DNA from: Norana najaformis
Lineage: Eukaryota > Annelida > Clitellata > Crassiclitellata > Hormogastridae
DNA: 64,000 bases
Direction of reading: 5' to 3'
Assembly (NCBI GenBank): GCA_964023275.1
Contig: OZ029914.1
Coordinates: 38,664,424 to 38,728,423, forward strand
The notes under the pieces are model-generated. The model was not told where the DNA came from. It did not search any database and saw only the letters and a program-made list of their open reading frames with translations. A program made the position numbers and the translations under genes. The stretch's first letter is position 1. Each line of letters starts with the position of its first letter. Below, one piece after another: positions 9,584 through 18,795 of the stretch.

Positions 9584-10839
9584 ATGTTTTGCTATGTGGG
9601 TGGAAAGTATGTTATAAAATCTCAAAGCTGTTTTTTGACTGTGAAGCGAAGTACCTACTACTTGTATTTTGGCTGTCATGTTGGTGAACAGTTCAAAAAG
9701 TGGGCTCCCCATGTGTGCTGCGTTTCTTGCTGTGTTAGTTTGACTGAATTGGTAAAAGATAAGAGGAAATCCGCGCCTTTTGCATTTCCAATGTTTTGGC
9801 CTGAGCACACCCAGTTACTTAGATGACTGCTATTTTTGATTAAAACAAAACTCTTTTCAGAAAGAAAAAGCGCAATATCGAGTACCCAAATATTCCTTCC
9901 GGCTATAAGGCCAGTTCCTCGTGGGGTCGTGGGGAAGGTCTTTCCATAACTAAGCCTCCAGAAACTGGGTAGGCATAGATTGGTCCTCATCTGTAGGAGA
10001 CGTTGAGCCACACACTTCCACCTGAAATTGTTTCAGACCTTACAAACACTCCTGAAAATATAAGTGGGTCTCTTCACCTGATACAACAAAATGAACTTAA
10101 TGATCTTGTACGAGATCTGGGCCTATCGAAACAAGAAGCTGAGCTTTTAGGTTCAAGAATTCATGAATGAAATCTTCTGACCAAGGATGCAAAACTGTCA
10201 TTATTTAGAAAGAGAAAAGTGGCTTTGTCATCAGTTTACAATATGCAGGAATATTTGTTTTTCTGTACGGATAATTCTGGGCTGATGAAAGAAATAGGAA
10301 CAACTGACAACCTTAAGGAAGGTTCATCAAAATTCAGGTCGCATGCTGTACTTTTGCGTAAAAAAAACAAAAGCCTTCTGTCCCAGTGTCACATTCTGTG
10401 GGAATGGAAGAAACCTATAAAAGCGTGGAGAAAGTACTCACTGCTATAAAACACGACCAGTACTAACGGAAAATATGTTGTGATTTGAAAGTGTTTGGCC
10501 TGCTGTTTAGGCTTCAAGGTGGCTTCACAAAGTTTTCCTGTTTTCTGTGTTTGTAGAGCAGTAGGGCTATATAAACCCTACAAAAGAAAGGATTGGCCCA
10601 AGACAGATAACTTCATTCCTGGAAAGAGTAGCGTGAAGTATAAGCCTTTAGTTGACCCTTCTAATATGCTGCTTCCGCAAAAACAAATCAAACATGGTCT
10701 TATGAAGAATTGGACAAAACCAGTAATGAGGAGAAATTTCCCAAGTGATACTAAACTCAAAGAAGATATCTTTACTGATCTACATATTAGAAAGCTACTG
10801 AATGACACTGACTTCGATGAAACAGTGGTTGGAAAGTAA
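9584..10839 (+). pseudogene. Decayed copy of a widespread uncharacterised repeat-associated protein
   Basis: Several plus-strand frames (9584-9826, about 9865-9960, 10030-10210, 10219-10449, 10495-10839) together read as one intronless protein. The N-terminus is cysteine-rich: F-C-Y-V, Y-Y-x-Y-F-G-C, W-A-P-H-V-C-C-V-S-C. Then come E-Y-P-N-I-P-S, an L-N-D-L-V-R-D-L-x-L-S-K-Q-x-A-E-L-L-G-S-R block, and near the end P-L-V-D-P-S-N-M-L-L-P with G-L-M-K-N. I recognise this order from a protein family that recurs in many copies in invertebrate and fish genomes and has no established function. At least four stops or frameshifts make this copy dead. It lies in the long intron of gene A. Confidence 0.6.
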
Positions 10840-10914
10840 ATAACTCACGAAGATGGGAGGATTGGGTGGATTCGAGTGTGTTGTAAGAAAGTGATAGGAC
10901 TTCTAACTCTATTC

Positions 10915-11046
10915 GTTCAGGTATTTTAATCCAATGAAGTGATCTCAAACGGGAGTGACATTATGGTGTTTGAAGGCTATGGTGGCAGCACGAGTCAGAT
11001 CATTCTGGATAGTTTGGAGGCGGTTTATTTGGATGATGATGGTCTA
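10915..11046 (-). mobile_element. Short LINE RT fragment
   Basis: The plus strand from 10930 closely parallels 3600-3720: a tract with GATGGTGTTTG, GGCAGCACGAG, CATTCTG and GGCGGTTTATTTGG. It is the minus-strand RT thumb region of the same LINE family as 3590-4168, about 130 bases long and truncated at both ends. Confidence 0.6.
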
Positions 11047-11660
11047 GCGGTATATATGTATACATAATATATTTCGAACATCTAAAAATTATTAGCGTTC
11101 AAACAATCTAAATAATAAAATCTCTACTTTTGTTAAAATATAGTATAATCATCGCTTCACTCGCATTTCACTACAGTGTGATTTCAAAGTAAAACTTCTG
11201 TCTGACCAGTTTCTTAAAAATTGCGTAATCTCACTTAAGATTCAATTTGTGCGTGCGGGTCGCATATATTCGGCGAATCCTACCCATGATCAAATTTTAC
11301 TACAAAATACTTTATGCAAGTTTGTAACGTTCTTCGATGCAGTATCGTGGTACATAAACAAAGAGTTTGAAACAAATTTACTATCATGCCGCCTCTCATA
11401 TTCATCAAAACATAGCATCTAAAGTGTGAAAATTTTATTGCCTATGTTTTCCGAGCCTATGTCTGAGCGAGCGTTTGCATAGAAAATTTTCATGAGTCAA
11501 CGGTCTATTGATTTGTTTTGCACAAATGTATTACGTTTTTGGGCTGGCACACACCAACTATGTGGTGGGAGTGGTATTCTTGAATGACAGACTCCTGCGG
11601 GCAGGCGGGTTGACATCAGCAGTAATTGTTGGTGACGCGTATTTTATCACGTGGACGCTC
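11047..11660. other. Unassigned AT-rich intron sequence
   Basis: No exon, repeat or RNA gene recognised. Confidence 0.4.
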
Positions 11661-11664
11661 GCGC

Positions 11665-11998
11665 AGCCAATATTGTTATGATTTTACCGGGTTTTTGGAA
11701 AAACCCATGATTGTGCAATAACAGAAGGCTCTGACAAAGTAAGAGAAGCCAGGTTGAGATGGTATGGTCGTGTGCTCAAAGGAGAGGAGGAAAGCTGTAT
11801 TAAAAAATTATGAGAGCAGAGGTTAACGGACGCCGCAGTCAGGGACGACAAAAGAAGAGATTGGGTGACATGATTCAACAAGACCTAAAACTCCTCAGAC
11901 TGAAGAAGGAAATTAATGGAGATACAAACAAATTGAAAAGAAGGATCTGTGTGGCTGACCCCTCTCCTGGGAAGGATTAGTACCAAGCAGAAGGAGAG
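11665..11998 (+). mobile_element. RTE-type LINE, 3' end
   Basis: In the plus strand the peptide V-R-E-A-R-L-R-W-Y-G-R-V-L-K-G (about 11740-11785) is the hallmark of the C-terminal region of RTE-like LINE ORFs. It is followed by degraded sequence and the 3' end GTGGCTGACCCCTCTCCTGG...AAGGATTAGTACCAAGCAGAAGG. The same 3' end occurs in reverse at about 63440-63500. Confidence 0.65.
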
Positions 11999-11999
11999 A

Positions 12000-12474
12000 G
12001 GGATAAAGAGGCTGGTCTAAACCAGTTTATACTGGTCTGCTTTGTTGGTGGAAAGGGCCTATAAGAGAGTGCAAAAATGCTGTAAAAAGCGCGAAGATTG
12101 TTTACATTTGGTCTGGCGTGCGCTAAATTGAAAGTTTGAATTTTACTGTGAAAGTTTGAAAGATTTTTGCGTTTAGAAACTGTGATGATACCTCTTGTGA
12201 TCAAAATGTTCATTTTATTATAGTTTTAAGATAATAGACTGTGTCCTTACTTAAGTTTACGCTGCGCTACGAAACGGGCGTAAATGATAAATACGGAAAG
12301 ATCGTCGATATAAAGCTTTCGATATTCCGACAAAGCACATTTTTGGTGTATTTCAGTTTTCAGGGGCAAATGCTTAGTCGCAGTTAACCCACGTAAGTCC
12401 CCGTGTGGTAAAAAAACATTTCATATTCTTCTCAGCTTTTAGCCAGATCTATAGCTAAATATATACATATAAAT
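12000..12474. other. Unassigned intron sequence
   Basis: Nothing recognised apart from short frames without support. Confidence 0.4.
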
Positions 12475-12515
12475 TATTATTATTATTATTATTATTGTTG
12501 TTGTTGTTGTTGTCG
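12475..12515. repeat. TTA/TTG trinucleotide microsatellite
   Basis: Runs of ATT followed by GTT units. It lies about 30 bases from a minus-strand LINE 3' end and may be that element's tail. Confidence 0.9.
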
Positions 12516-12534
12516 TTTATTGTATCATACGTCG

Positions 12535-12640
12535 TATGTATTTGGTAATTTATATAGCGCTTCTTACAGAACAAACTACTCAGAGACGCTTCCAGCGTGA
12601 GAGCCCCTGGGAAATAAGAACGTCTTTCGTAAACGTTAAA
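12535..12640 (-). mobile_element. LINE 3'-end fragment (same family as 46440-47066)
   Basis: The reverse complement matches the end of the LINE at 46975-47050: a CCCAGGGGCTCTCA block, GGAAGCGxxTCxGAGTAGTTTG, TCTGTAAGAAGCGCTATATAA. Extreme 5' truncation leaves only the ORF end and 3' UTR. Confidence 0.7.
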
Positions 12641-12688
12641 TCCGATCATTCCCCGCCCTGGCGCGTCGCGTAGGCACGCCGAAATGGG

Positions 12689-13085
12689 ACCGACAGTTCT
12701 TTAGGACTTCATTGAAGCCTTGGCGGAGAATGATATCATGCGGGTTCTGTTCGCAGTCCATGAATTGTTTCGGTTCAAACTGGTGAGGGTTGTTCTAGTT
12801 CTGTGTGTTTTGGGGTTGACTGTACGCTTGTTCTGTCTGTGGAGCAGAGACAGGCTCTGAATGCCCACCACTGCCTGTCTTCGCAACACCAATTGTGTGA
12901 GCAACAGCTGAACCGGCAACAACACCTGTGGCAGTTGCGGCCATTTGTGCGAAGAGATCCGGCTGCCTTGGTTGGCCGAAAGCAGATGGTGCTGGAGGTG
13001 GTGGGACTGGATCTGCTGGTGGCGTCCATGCTGGTACGCTGGAAACTGGTCGATTAGGTGCACCTCCAGATCTCGTGGTCTTGTC
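12689..13085 (-). pseudogene. CHCHD2: Processed CHCHD2-like pseudogene
   Basis: The minus strand reads as an intronless CHCHD2/MIX17-type protein, a mitochondrial intermembrane-space and nuclear regulator. The proline/alanine-rich N-terminal part is present, followed by [18 protein letters not shown] and G-S-A-V-A-H-T-I-G. The terminal helix-coil block follows: Q-F-E-P-K-Q-F-M-D-C, then G-F-N-E-V-L-K-N-C-R. An in-frame TAG sits before that block, and two of the four CHCH cysteines are replaced (by His and Arg). Lack of introns plus neighbouring LINEs suggests a retrocopy. The family match is strong. Confidence 0.82.
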
Positions 13086-13815
13086 TTTAAGCGCGGTAGT
13101 GAAGAAGCGACCCTGAATCAGCGGTTGCAGAAGTGTGGAACGTTATGCCCGCATGTCTTCGATGGACCGCGAGGTCTTCCGGGTCGGATCGGACGAACAT
13201 CCAGCACCCCTAACTCCCTCCTCTTCGTCGTTGCTGTCGTCTGCTTTGATAGCGCCTGCGTCGTGGGCTTCGCTGATCCGAGCGTCGGCGTCTCCTCGAC
13301 CTTGACTCGCCGGCTGACCTACGTCAGGCGTTGCGGCTCTTTGACCTTGAGGTCCTGTTGGGAGCCGTCTGCTGGGTCTCGTCGACCAGCTCCAGGCTCT
13401 CTCCGCTTCTATAATCTTGTTTACAGGCACCGCCTTCTCTCCTTCTTTGATTTCGGCTGTAGGCGCTGTCTTCTTCTTCATTTTATTCTTGTCGATGAAG
13501 ACCTTAATTTGGGACTGGATACGCTCGCTCGTTGCATCGAGTGTGAGTTTTGAGATGATGAATTCGTCTGACTGCCTCTTCTGAACTAAATTCTTCAGGT
13601 CTCATCCGTCTTTTCTCTCGTTAACCTTTGCTAATGCTTCGTCATGACTGAAGTCAAACGCTTCTTCTTCTATCAATGGAAGGCCGCGCGGAGACACCTG
13701 TTCTCGGTCAGGCAGAAGACAAGAGAAATGACGAGGAAGCGAAGAAGCATGGTCTCTGGGAGAATGTAAGTCACGATGAATTGAGGCTGTCTTTGGGCCG
13801 GTGATTGTTCTCTGG
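13086..13815. other. Unassigned GC-richer stretch with a 112-codon minus frame
   Basis: The minus frame at 13143-13481 (lysine-rich start, then many R, P and D/E) and its upstream extension (S-K-L-T-L-D-A-T-S-E-R-I-Q) match no family I recognise. Base composition resembles the LINE upstream rather than the AT-rich intron, so it may be that LINE's 3' region or part of the CHCHD2 retrocopy's transcript. The opposing plus frame (12945-13553) is an antisense shadow. Confidence 0.3.
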
Positions 13816-13819
13816 AATT

Positions 13820-16560
13820 GTCAGTCTTCGCTTAAATCTGGCTCCAAGAATGTGCCGTTGAAGGCGACTGCATTAAAGCGCTGGATAGCGATGGAGAGGG
13901 GCTGGAACAGAAAAGAAGTCTCCCTTTTGTCTCCCGACACGAGATAAGTAGCGACCAAGTTTTTTATGGGGCTGATGCCTTCATGATTTGTGGGGCCGAG
14001 AGTCTCGAAGGCCAGAGGGACAAAGCAGTGTGTCGAGAAAACATCGGAGTATTTTGCAATCTTTCGTTCTGCTGCAATCTCCGCAGCAGCGCCTGCGATC
14101 ATGGCTGTTCTGGATCGGTACGAGTCTGCCAGAGTGTCAATTATTGTAACATCCCAGGTCAAGCATTTACCCCTTCCCAAGGAATGAGGGTTGCTCCATC
14201 AGGTCGCCGGCCGTCGGACCTAACCAATCCTGCTGGTTCTTTATTTGATGGAAAACCAGCCTTCGCAATTGCGCGCCAAACGATGCCATTGATCCAGGCG
14301 TGTCTTGCTGTTCTACCTGGGCCCAAAGGGCATACTAGGCCGTGAGAGCCGTCCGCAGTGACCAGAACTCCGCAGGGGCATTCATGAGGGGCGCACAAGT
14401 CTATCCCAAGTCTTAGGCCTGTTGCGATGCGAACAGCCTCATCGTCTAGCCTCAAGCCACAAGCACTTATGGGCAGCGCCAAGAGCCAGTCGCCAGAATG
14501 TGGTGAAGAAGCGGCCTTAAATCTAGCTTCGTGGTACTCGGATGTTATTGAGGCTCTGAGGGTTGCCAGACTCTTTTGGATAAGTGGGCGGTCCCAAGTT
14601 GCCTGTTTGTGAGATGTTGGGGCCTCGGGATTGGGGGCATTTGATTCGGTTGACCAGCGGGTCCGGGCCTGTTCCCAAAGGCCATCCGGGGGCAGGTCGC
14701 AAGAGGAAAGAATGGAATCTTGTAGCGCCTGGTACCTGCGGCTGAAGCCAAGGAGGCGGGAAATGCCAGCGAGGACGCGCGACGTATACCAAGACCTCCG
14801 TCTCGAACAGTTAAAGATGCCTGATCCCAGCTCTGATCAGCTAGAGCCAAGTTAAGCATGTTGGTGAGGCCTTTGCGCAGCAGTTGGTCGAATGTGTCGA
14901 GAGCCGGGTTGTACATGCATGGTGTGCAACGAAGTGTCTGAAGCAGGGTGCAAGAGCTTAGTGAGTTGCGAAGAAGAATTAGAGCATCATGGATAGATAT
15001 GGAAGCCAGACGGTCAATCCCTAGTGATAGTTGTGCACATCGCTTCTCCAGCGCATCGCTTAGAGCTCCGGAAAGAGGTGGGCTCAAAAGATAGGCATTG
15101 TCAGAAGGTGTGACCGTGAAACGGTCCAGAGGAGATAGCAGGTTACTAGATTGTATGTGTGTTATGACTTCGCACTTATTGACATTAAGTGTCAGACCCA
15201 TTTCGCCCGCGACCCTGATAATAGATTTGACGTCTGCAGCGGCTACGGATGCTTTCCCACCAAGAGTGAGGTCATACAGGTAGCCAATACGCAGCGGGGA
15301 AGAAAGGCTTGTCAGAAGCGACTGAATGGGTATACAGAAGAGAAGTGGATCTAGGGGATCTCCTTGCTGTGGACCTGTTTGTGAGAGTATTGTAAAATCG
15401 CCGTATTTAAGAGAGTAAGGTCTGGAATAAGGCAAACTGCAGTAGGGGTAGAGCTCCGGAATGACGTCCGATATCGCCGCCAGCATGTGAGTGCGGCTAA
15501 GGCTATTAAAGGCGTTGCTGGAATCAAGCTTGACCAATACTGAGTCGGGGTATAAATCAGCGAGAAAGCACCTGGGGGCGTGCACCGCCGCCTCACAGCC
15601 CCCTGGAGTCCCAACCCCTAGCTGGAAAGGGGCGAAGTTGTCAGATAGTTGAGCAATGGCGAGAGCGTTGGCACATTTAGAAGCCAGGCGTCGCCAATAG
15701 TAACCAATGGCAATCGCCGAACTCCTCCAATCTCTTCCTGAGGGCGAACAAGGTGCCGCCAAACAAATTTCGACTAATATCGACTGGACATATCCCTGCT
15801 AGCAAAAGGTTAGTAAGGGAAGTCAGGGATGTCACAAAGTTAAGGCCAACCTCGTTGTAGTTCACTAAGTCGAGGATGTGCTGGGGGCGAATTCCATCAG
15901 GACCCCCTGCCGAACCCGCCGGGAAAGAACGGACTGCTCGCAAGACCTCACCTTCGGTTACACAAAGAGGGGGCGTGTCTGAAGCTGATGGCAATGTCCC
16001 TTGCGTGCCTCGAGGCGGAAGATGTTTTGCATGCAGTTCCTCTGCATATTCCGAAACGGCCTGAATGGGCATAGAATTCTTACCGTGGCGCGTATGTTAC
16101 CATCCTTAAGTTTCCAGAAACCGCCCTTGCGATACCGTGTGTGTCTGATCTCGCGGTTGCACGTCTAAAGGTTAGTCCTGCCTCCACGGCGGGGATGGAA
16201 AAGCGAGCCCCTGCTGCCATCTTAGACCGAAAGGTGTCCACCCTCTTTTTGATGAGGTGGGTTAGGTTATGTCTCTTGCCCCCTCTTGTTGGATGTGCGA
16301 GAGTACAGCAGCCGAAGACTAGTAAACTAACCCAGGCGTCCCGATCTAGTGGGTTCTGAATAATGTTGTCGATGATTATAATCAGTAGATTAGCTATTGC
16401 CGGCCTTGCCCCTCTATGAGTGTGTTTAATCAGGTTGCCCGGATATCTAGGATGGTCAAGGTGAAAATCCACCGCAAAGAGATTTGATCAGTGTCTACTT
16501 TAGGGGAAGACAGCGATTGACTCTGACTGAGGGCAATGCCCGGCGCCGCAGGTGGGGCAA
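13820..16560 (-). mobile_element. LINE with zinc finger, RT and restriction-like endonuclease (R2-like)
   Basis: Read on the minus strand this gives, from 16560 downward, a C-P-T-C-G zinc-finger-like start and an upstream domain (R-G-G-K-R-H-N-L-T near 16270). The RT follows (15762-14545: G-P-D-G-I-R-P-Q, K-L-D-S-S-N-A-F-N, G-P-Q-Q-G-D-P-L, G-Y-L-Y-D-L-T-L-G-G). The C-terminus (14482-13821) has C-P-C-G..H-G-L-V-C..R-H and then R-P-D-G..P-W-E-G and W-D-V-T-I-I-D-T, the layout of the restriction-like endonuclease of R2/NeSL-type LINEs. The active-site F/Y-x-D-D position reads Y-L-Y-D instead of the expected Y-L-D-D. Frameshifts near 15750 and 14170 and stops near 16500 mark it as dead. Confidence 0.7.
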
Positions 16561-16649
16561 GCGTCGAAAGTAATTATTTATAATAACATCGTTATTATTT
16601 ATAATAACGTATAAATAGTTATTGATAAAGTGATTATTTGTGAAATTAG

Positions 16650-16813
16650 TCGTGTCGGCACCGTCAGCGTGGGTCGTTATCGAAGAGGAAGTGGACAGAT
16701 CTGGTTGGATGAAGTCCGTTGCAAGGGGACTGAAACAAGCCTCGACCAGTGCTCTGCACGGCCCTGGGGCTTTCACAACTGCGATCACAAAGAAGACGTG
16801 TCAATCAGATGTG
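16650..16813 (+). CDS. Gene A exon: SRCR domain, C-terminal half
   Basis: This exon completes the SRCR domain begun at 2875. It reads [12 protein letters not shown], then S-L-D-Q-C, P-W-G-F-H-N-C and D-V-S-I-R-C, with four cysteines in the expected places. It is 164 bases, the same length as all three gene B counterparts, and starts in phase 2 and ends in phase 1 (donor GTAGGG at 16814). The acceptor (GAAATTAG) has a purine-rich, weak pyrimidine tract. The R2-like LINE ends only about 90 bases upstream, so the original tract may have been displaced. Whether this exon is still spliced efficiently cannot be seen from sequence. Confidence 0.88.
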
Positions 16814-16924
16814 GTAGGGTGTGAAGTTTTGGACTTGTCTTCAGTCTGTATTCCTTAAAATCATCTCTCATATGTCAGACCTACTGCATAGAATAGTAGA
16901 TAACGTTAACTCTAGGGACGCTGT

Positions 16925-17240
16925 ATAAATGCTACGAATAAATACGCAAATGAACGAACGAACGAACAAACAAATGAAGGAAAGAACGAACGGATCGACG
17001 AACGAACAAGCGTGCCAGCAAGCAAAAGAACAAAGAAACAAGTGAATGAAAGAAAGAACGAAGTAGTGAACGAAGGAATAAAAGAACGAACGAGTGAATG
17101 ATGTAGCGAACAAGCGCATGTACAGAGGAAATCAGAACGAAAAAAACAGAGGAAGGAAAGAACAAGCGAACACATGAGCGAACGTACGACCAAAGGAACG
17201 AACTGAGGAACGAAGGAACAAACAATGGAACAAAACAGCG
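16925..17240 (+). repeat. Degenerate GAAC-type tetranucleotide array
   Basis: About 300 bases of imperfect GAAC/GAAT/GAAG/GAAA units on the plus strand. Antisense open frames here (rich in Ser, Phe, Val, Arg) are composition artefacts. It occupies the place where a CUB N-terminal exon would be expected upstream of the relic at 17533. Confidence 0.9.
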
Positions 17241-17532
17241 ATCGAATTGAGTCGTTTTTATGTAGAGCGAGTTGTAAATCTCAGATTCATAAGTTAATTG
17301 CCGGTATACACTATATAAAAATATGGAAAAGCTGCTGTCACTAAATTCTAAGTAATGTCGAAAACACAAACCAAATATTTCAAATTTTGGGCGATTTTTA
17401 CATATATGCAAAACTAACAAATTAGGCCTATCCTTCAAATTTGTAAAAATGCACCTTTTCCAGAGTTCTGCGCCAACCTGGGTGCGCGGAACCACTTCAA
17501 CTGACGAGGGTTAACCTTCATTATTTGCTAAG

Positions 17533-17687
17533 TTTCATGTTCTATTCGAAATACTTTAACTCGACACGTTTTTCTGGTTCCGTGTTGCCCTCAATTTTGA
17601 CCATTTTGTCTTGCACCCTTGTAAAATATGATTTTAAACAGATTGGGACCTGTGCATGTTTTAAGCCCTATTGCTACAATACACCAG
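17533..17687 (+). pseudogene. Relic CUB C-terminal half-exon
   Basis: Aligned with the functional exons at 22002 and 25839 this keeps the start TTTCATG, F-S-G-S-V-L-P-S-I-L-T-I, S-C-x-L-V and the GTAAGT donor after CCAG. The acceptor has changed from CTAGG to CTAAG. A one-base loss relative to the homologues shifts the frame between the acceptor and the conserved part. No matching N-terminal CUB exon precedes it in the 720 bases after the SRCR exon. I read it as a decayed third CUB domain, ending about 25 bases before an inserted LINE. Confidence 0.65.
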
Positions 17688-17712
17688 GTAAGTATTTGTT
17701 TCTATATTAGCA

Positions 17713-18795
17713 ATATGTGGTTTATGGCCTATCCTGCTCATCTTGGGTTACTTCCTTGTTTGGATTGCCTCAGAGATCAGTTTTGGGTCCATTGCTTTAT
17801 ATACTGTTTACTGCTGACCTTGGCTCTTTGCTAGCCGCGTGCTCGGCTTCAAGCCAGTCCTATGCCGACGATGTGCAGGCTTATGTTCATTGTTCTGCTT
17901 CTGATGCCGCAGCTGCTGTTCGAGCTATGTGTTGTGCTTCTGACTCCCTTGTGCCTTGGATGTCTTCAAATCGACTGAGATTGAATCCTTCCAAGACTCA
18001 ATATATTTGGTTGGGCACTAGGCAGCAATTGGCTAAAATCAATCTACGTGTACTACATTTAAAGTTTCCTCACATCACCTTCTCAGTCACTGTTTATGAC
18101 CTTGGCATTGAGTTGGATCAGGAGCTCTCTTTTAAGGCTCAGGTACATCGTCTTTGTCGTAGTTGCTACTACCAGCTACGGCAACTTCGTGTTGTCTCAC
18201 GTTCTCTCTCAGTCACCTCATCTAAAACTCTGGTTCATGCATTTGTCACTTGTCGGTTGGATTACTGCTCTTCTTTATATGTTGGACTCCCTGGTGTACG
18301 GCTTTTGTGCCTGGAACGTGTGTTACGGGCGGCTGCACCGCTTACTGGAGCATCTCTAGGTTTGGTCATGTCTCTGATTTCATGCGGGATGAGTTGCACT
18401 GGCTTACTATGAGGCAGCGCATCCACTATAGGGTTATCGTCTTTGTTTGGAACTCCTTGTTGGGTATTGCCCCCTCTTTCTTGAGGGAGCTTTGCCTACT
18501 TGTCCGGTCCAATTTGGGACGTGCTTCTCTTCGCTCCGCTGCTAGTGGTAATCTATTAGTGCCTCGCGCTCGCACCTCGACCATGCAGCGTCGTGCTTTC
18601 TCTGTTGCTGGCCCAACCCTCTGGAATGGACTTCCTGTTACTCTGCGTCTTCTACCTCGGGATTTTATTTCTATCTTCTATTCTTCTCTTAAGACTGTTC
18701 TCTTTCGCCGAGGTTGGTTTGGGAGCGCTTCTGAGTAGTTTTCTTGTAGGGGCGCTATATAAGTGTTCTGAATAAATAAATAAATAAAAATAAAA
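17713..18795 (+). mobile_element. 5'-truncated CR1/L2-like LINE, plus-strand copy
   Basis: The plus strand reads from G-L-P-Q-R-S-V-L-G-P-L-L-Y through S-Y-A-D-D-V-Q-A-Y, N-P-S-K-T-Q-Y and R-L-D-Y-C-S-S-L-Y to R-A-F-S-V-A-G-P-T-L-W-N, ending in an ATAAATAAATAAA tail. It is very similar to the minus-strand copy at 59316-61168. A small indel near 18345 splits the frame in two (17717-18412 and 18250-18738). Truncation begins at TGTGGTTTATGG (17713). High similarity of two dispersed copies suggests fairly recent activity. Confidence 0.88.

Noticed and set aside
12945..13553. 202-codon plus-strand ORF, one of the longest in its neighbourhood
   Set aside because: Its first part is antisense to the CHCHD2 pseudogene and it matches no known family; the open frame follows from GC-rich composition.
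16868..17495. Three overlapping minus-strand frames rich in Ser, Phe, Val and Arg, up to 187 codons
   Set aside because: They read through an imperfect GAAC-type tetranucleotide array; the composition explains the open frames.
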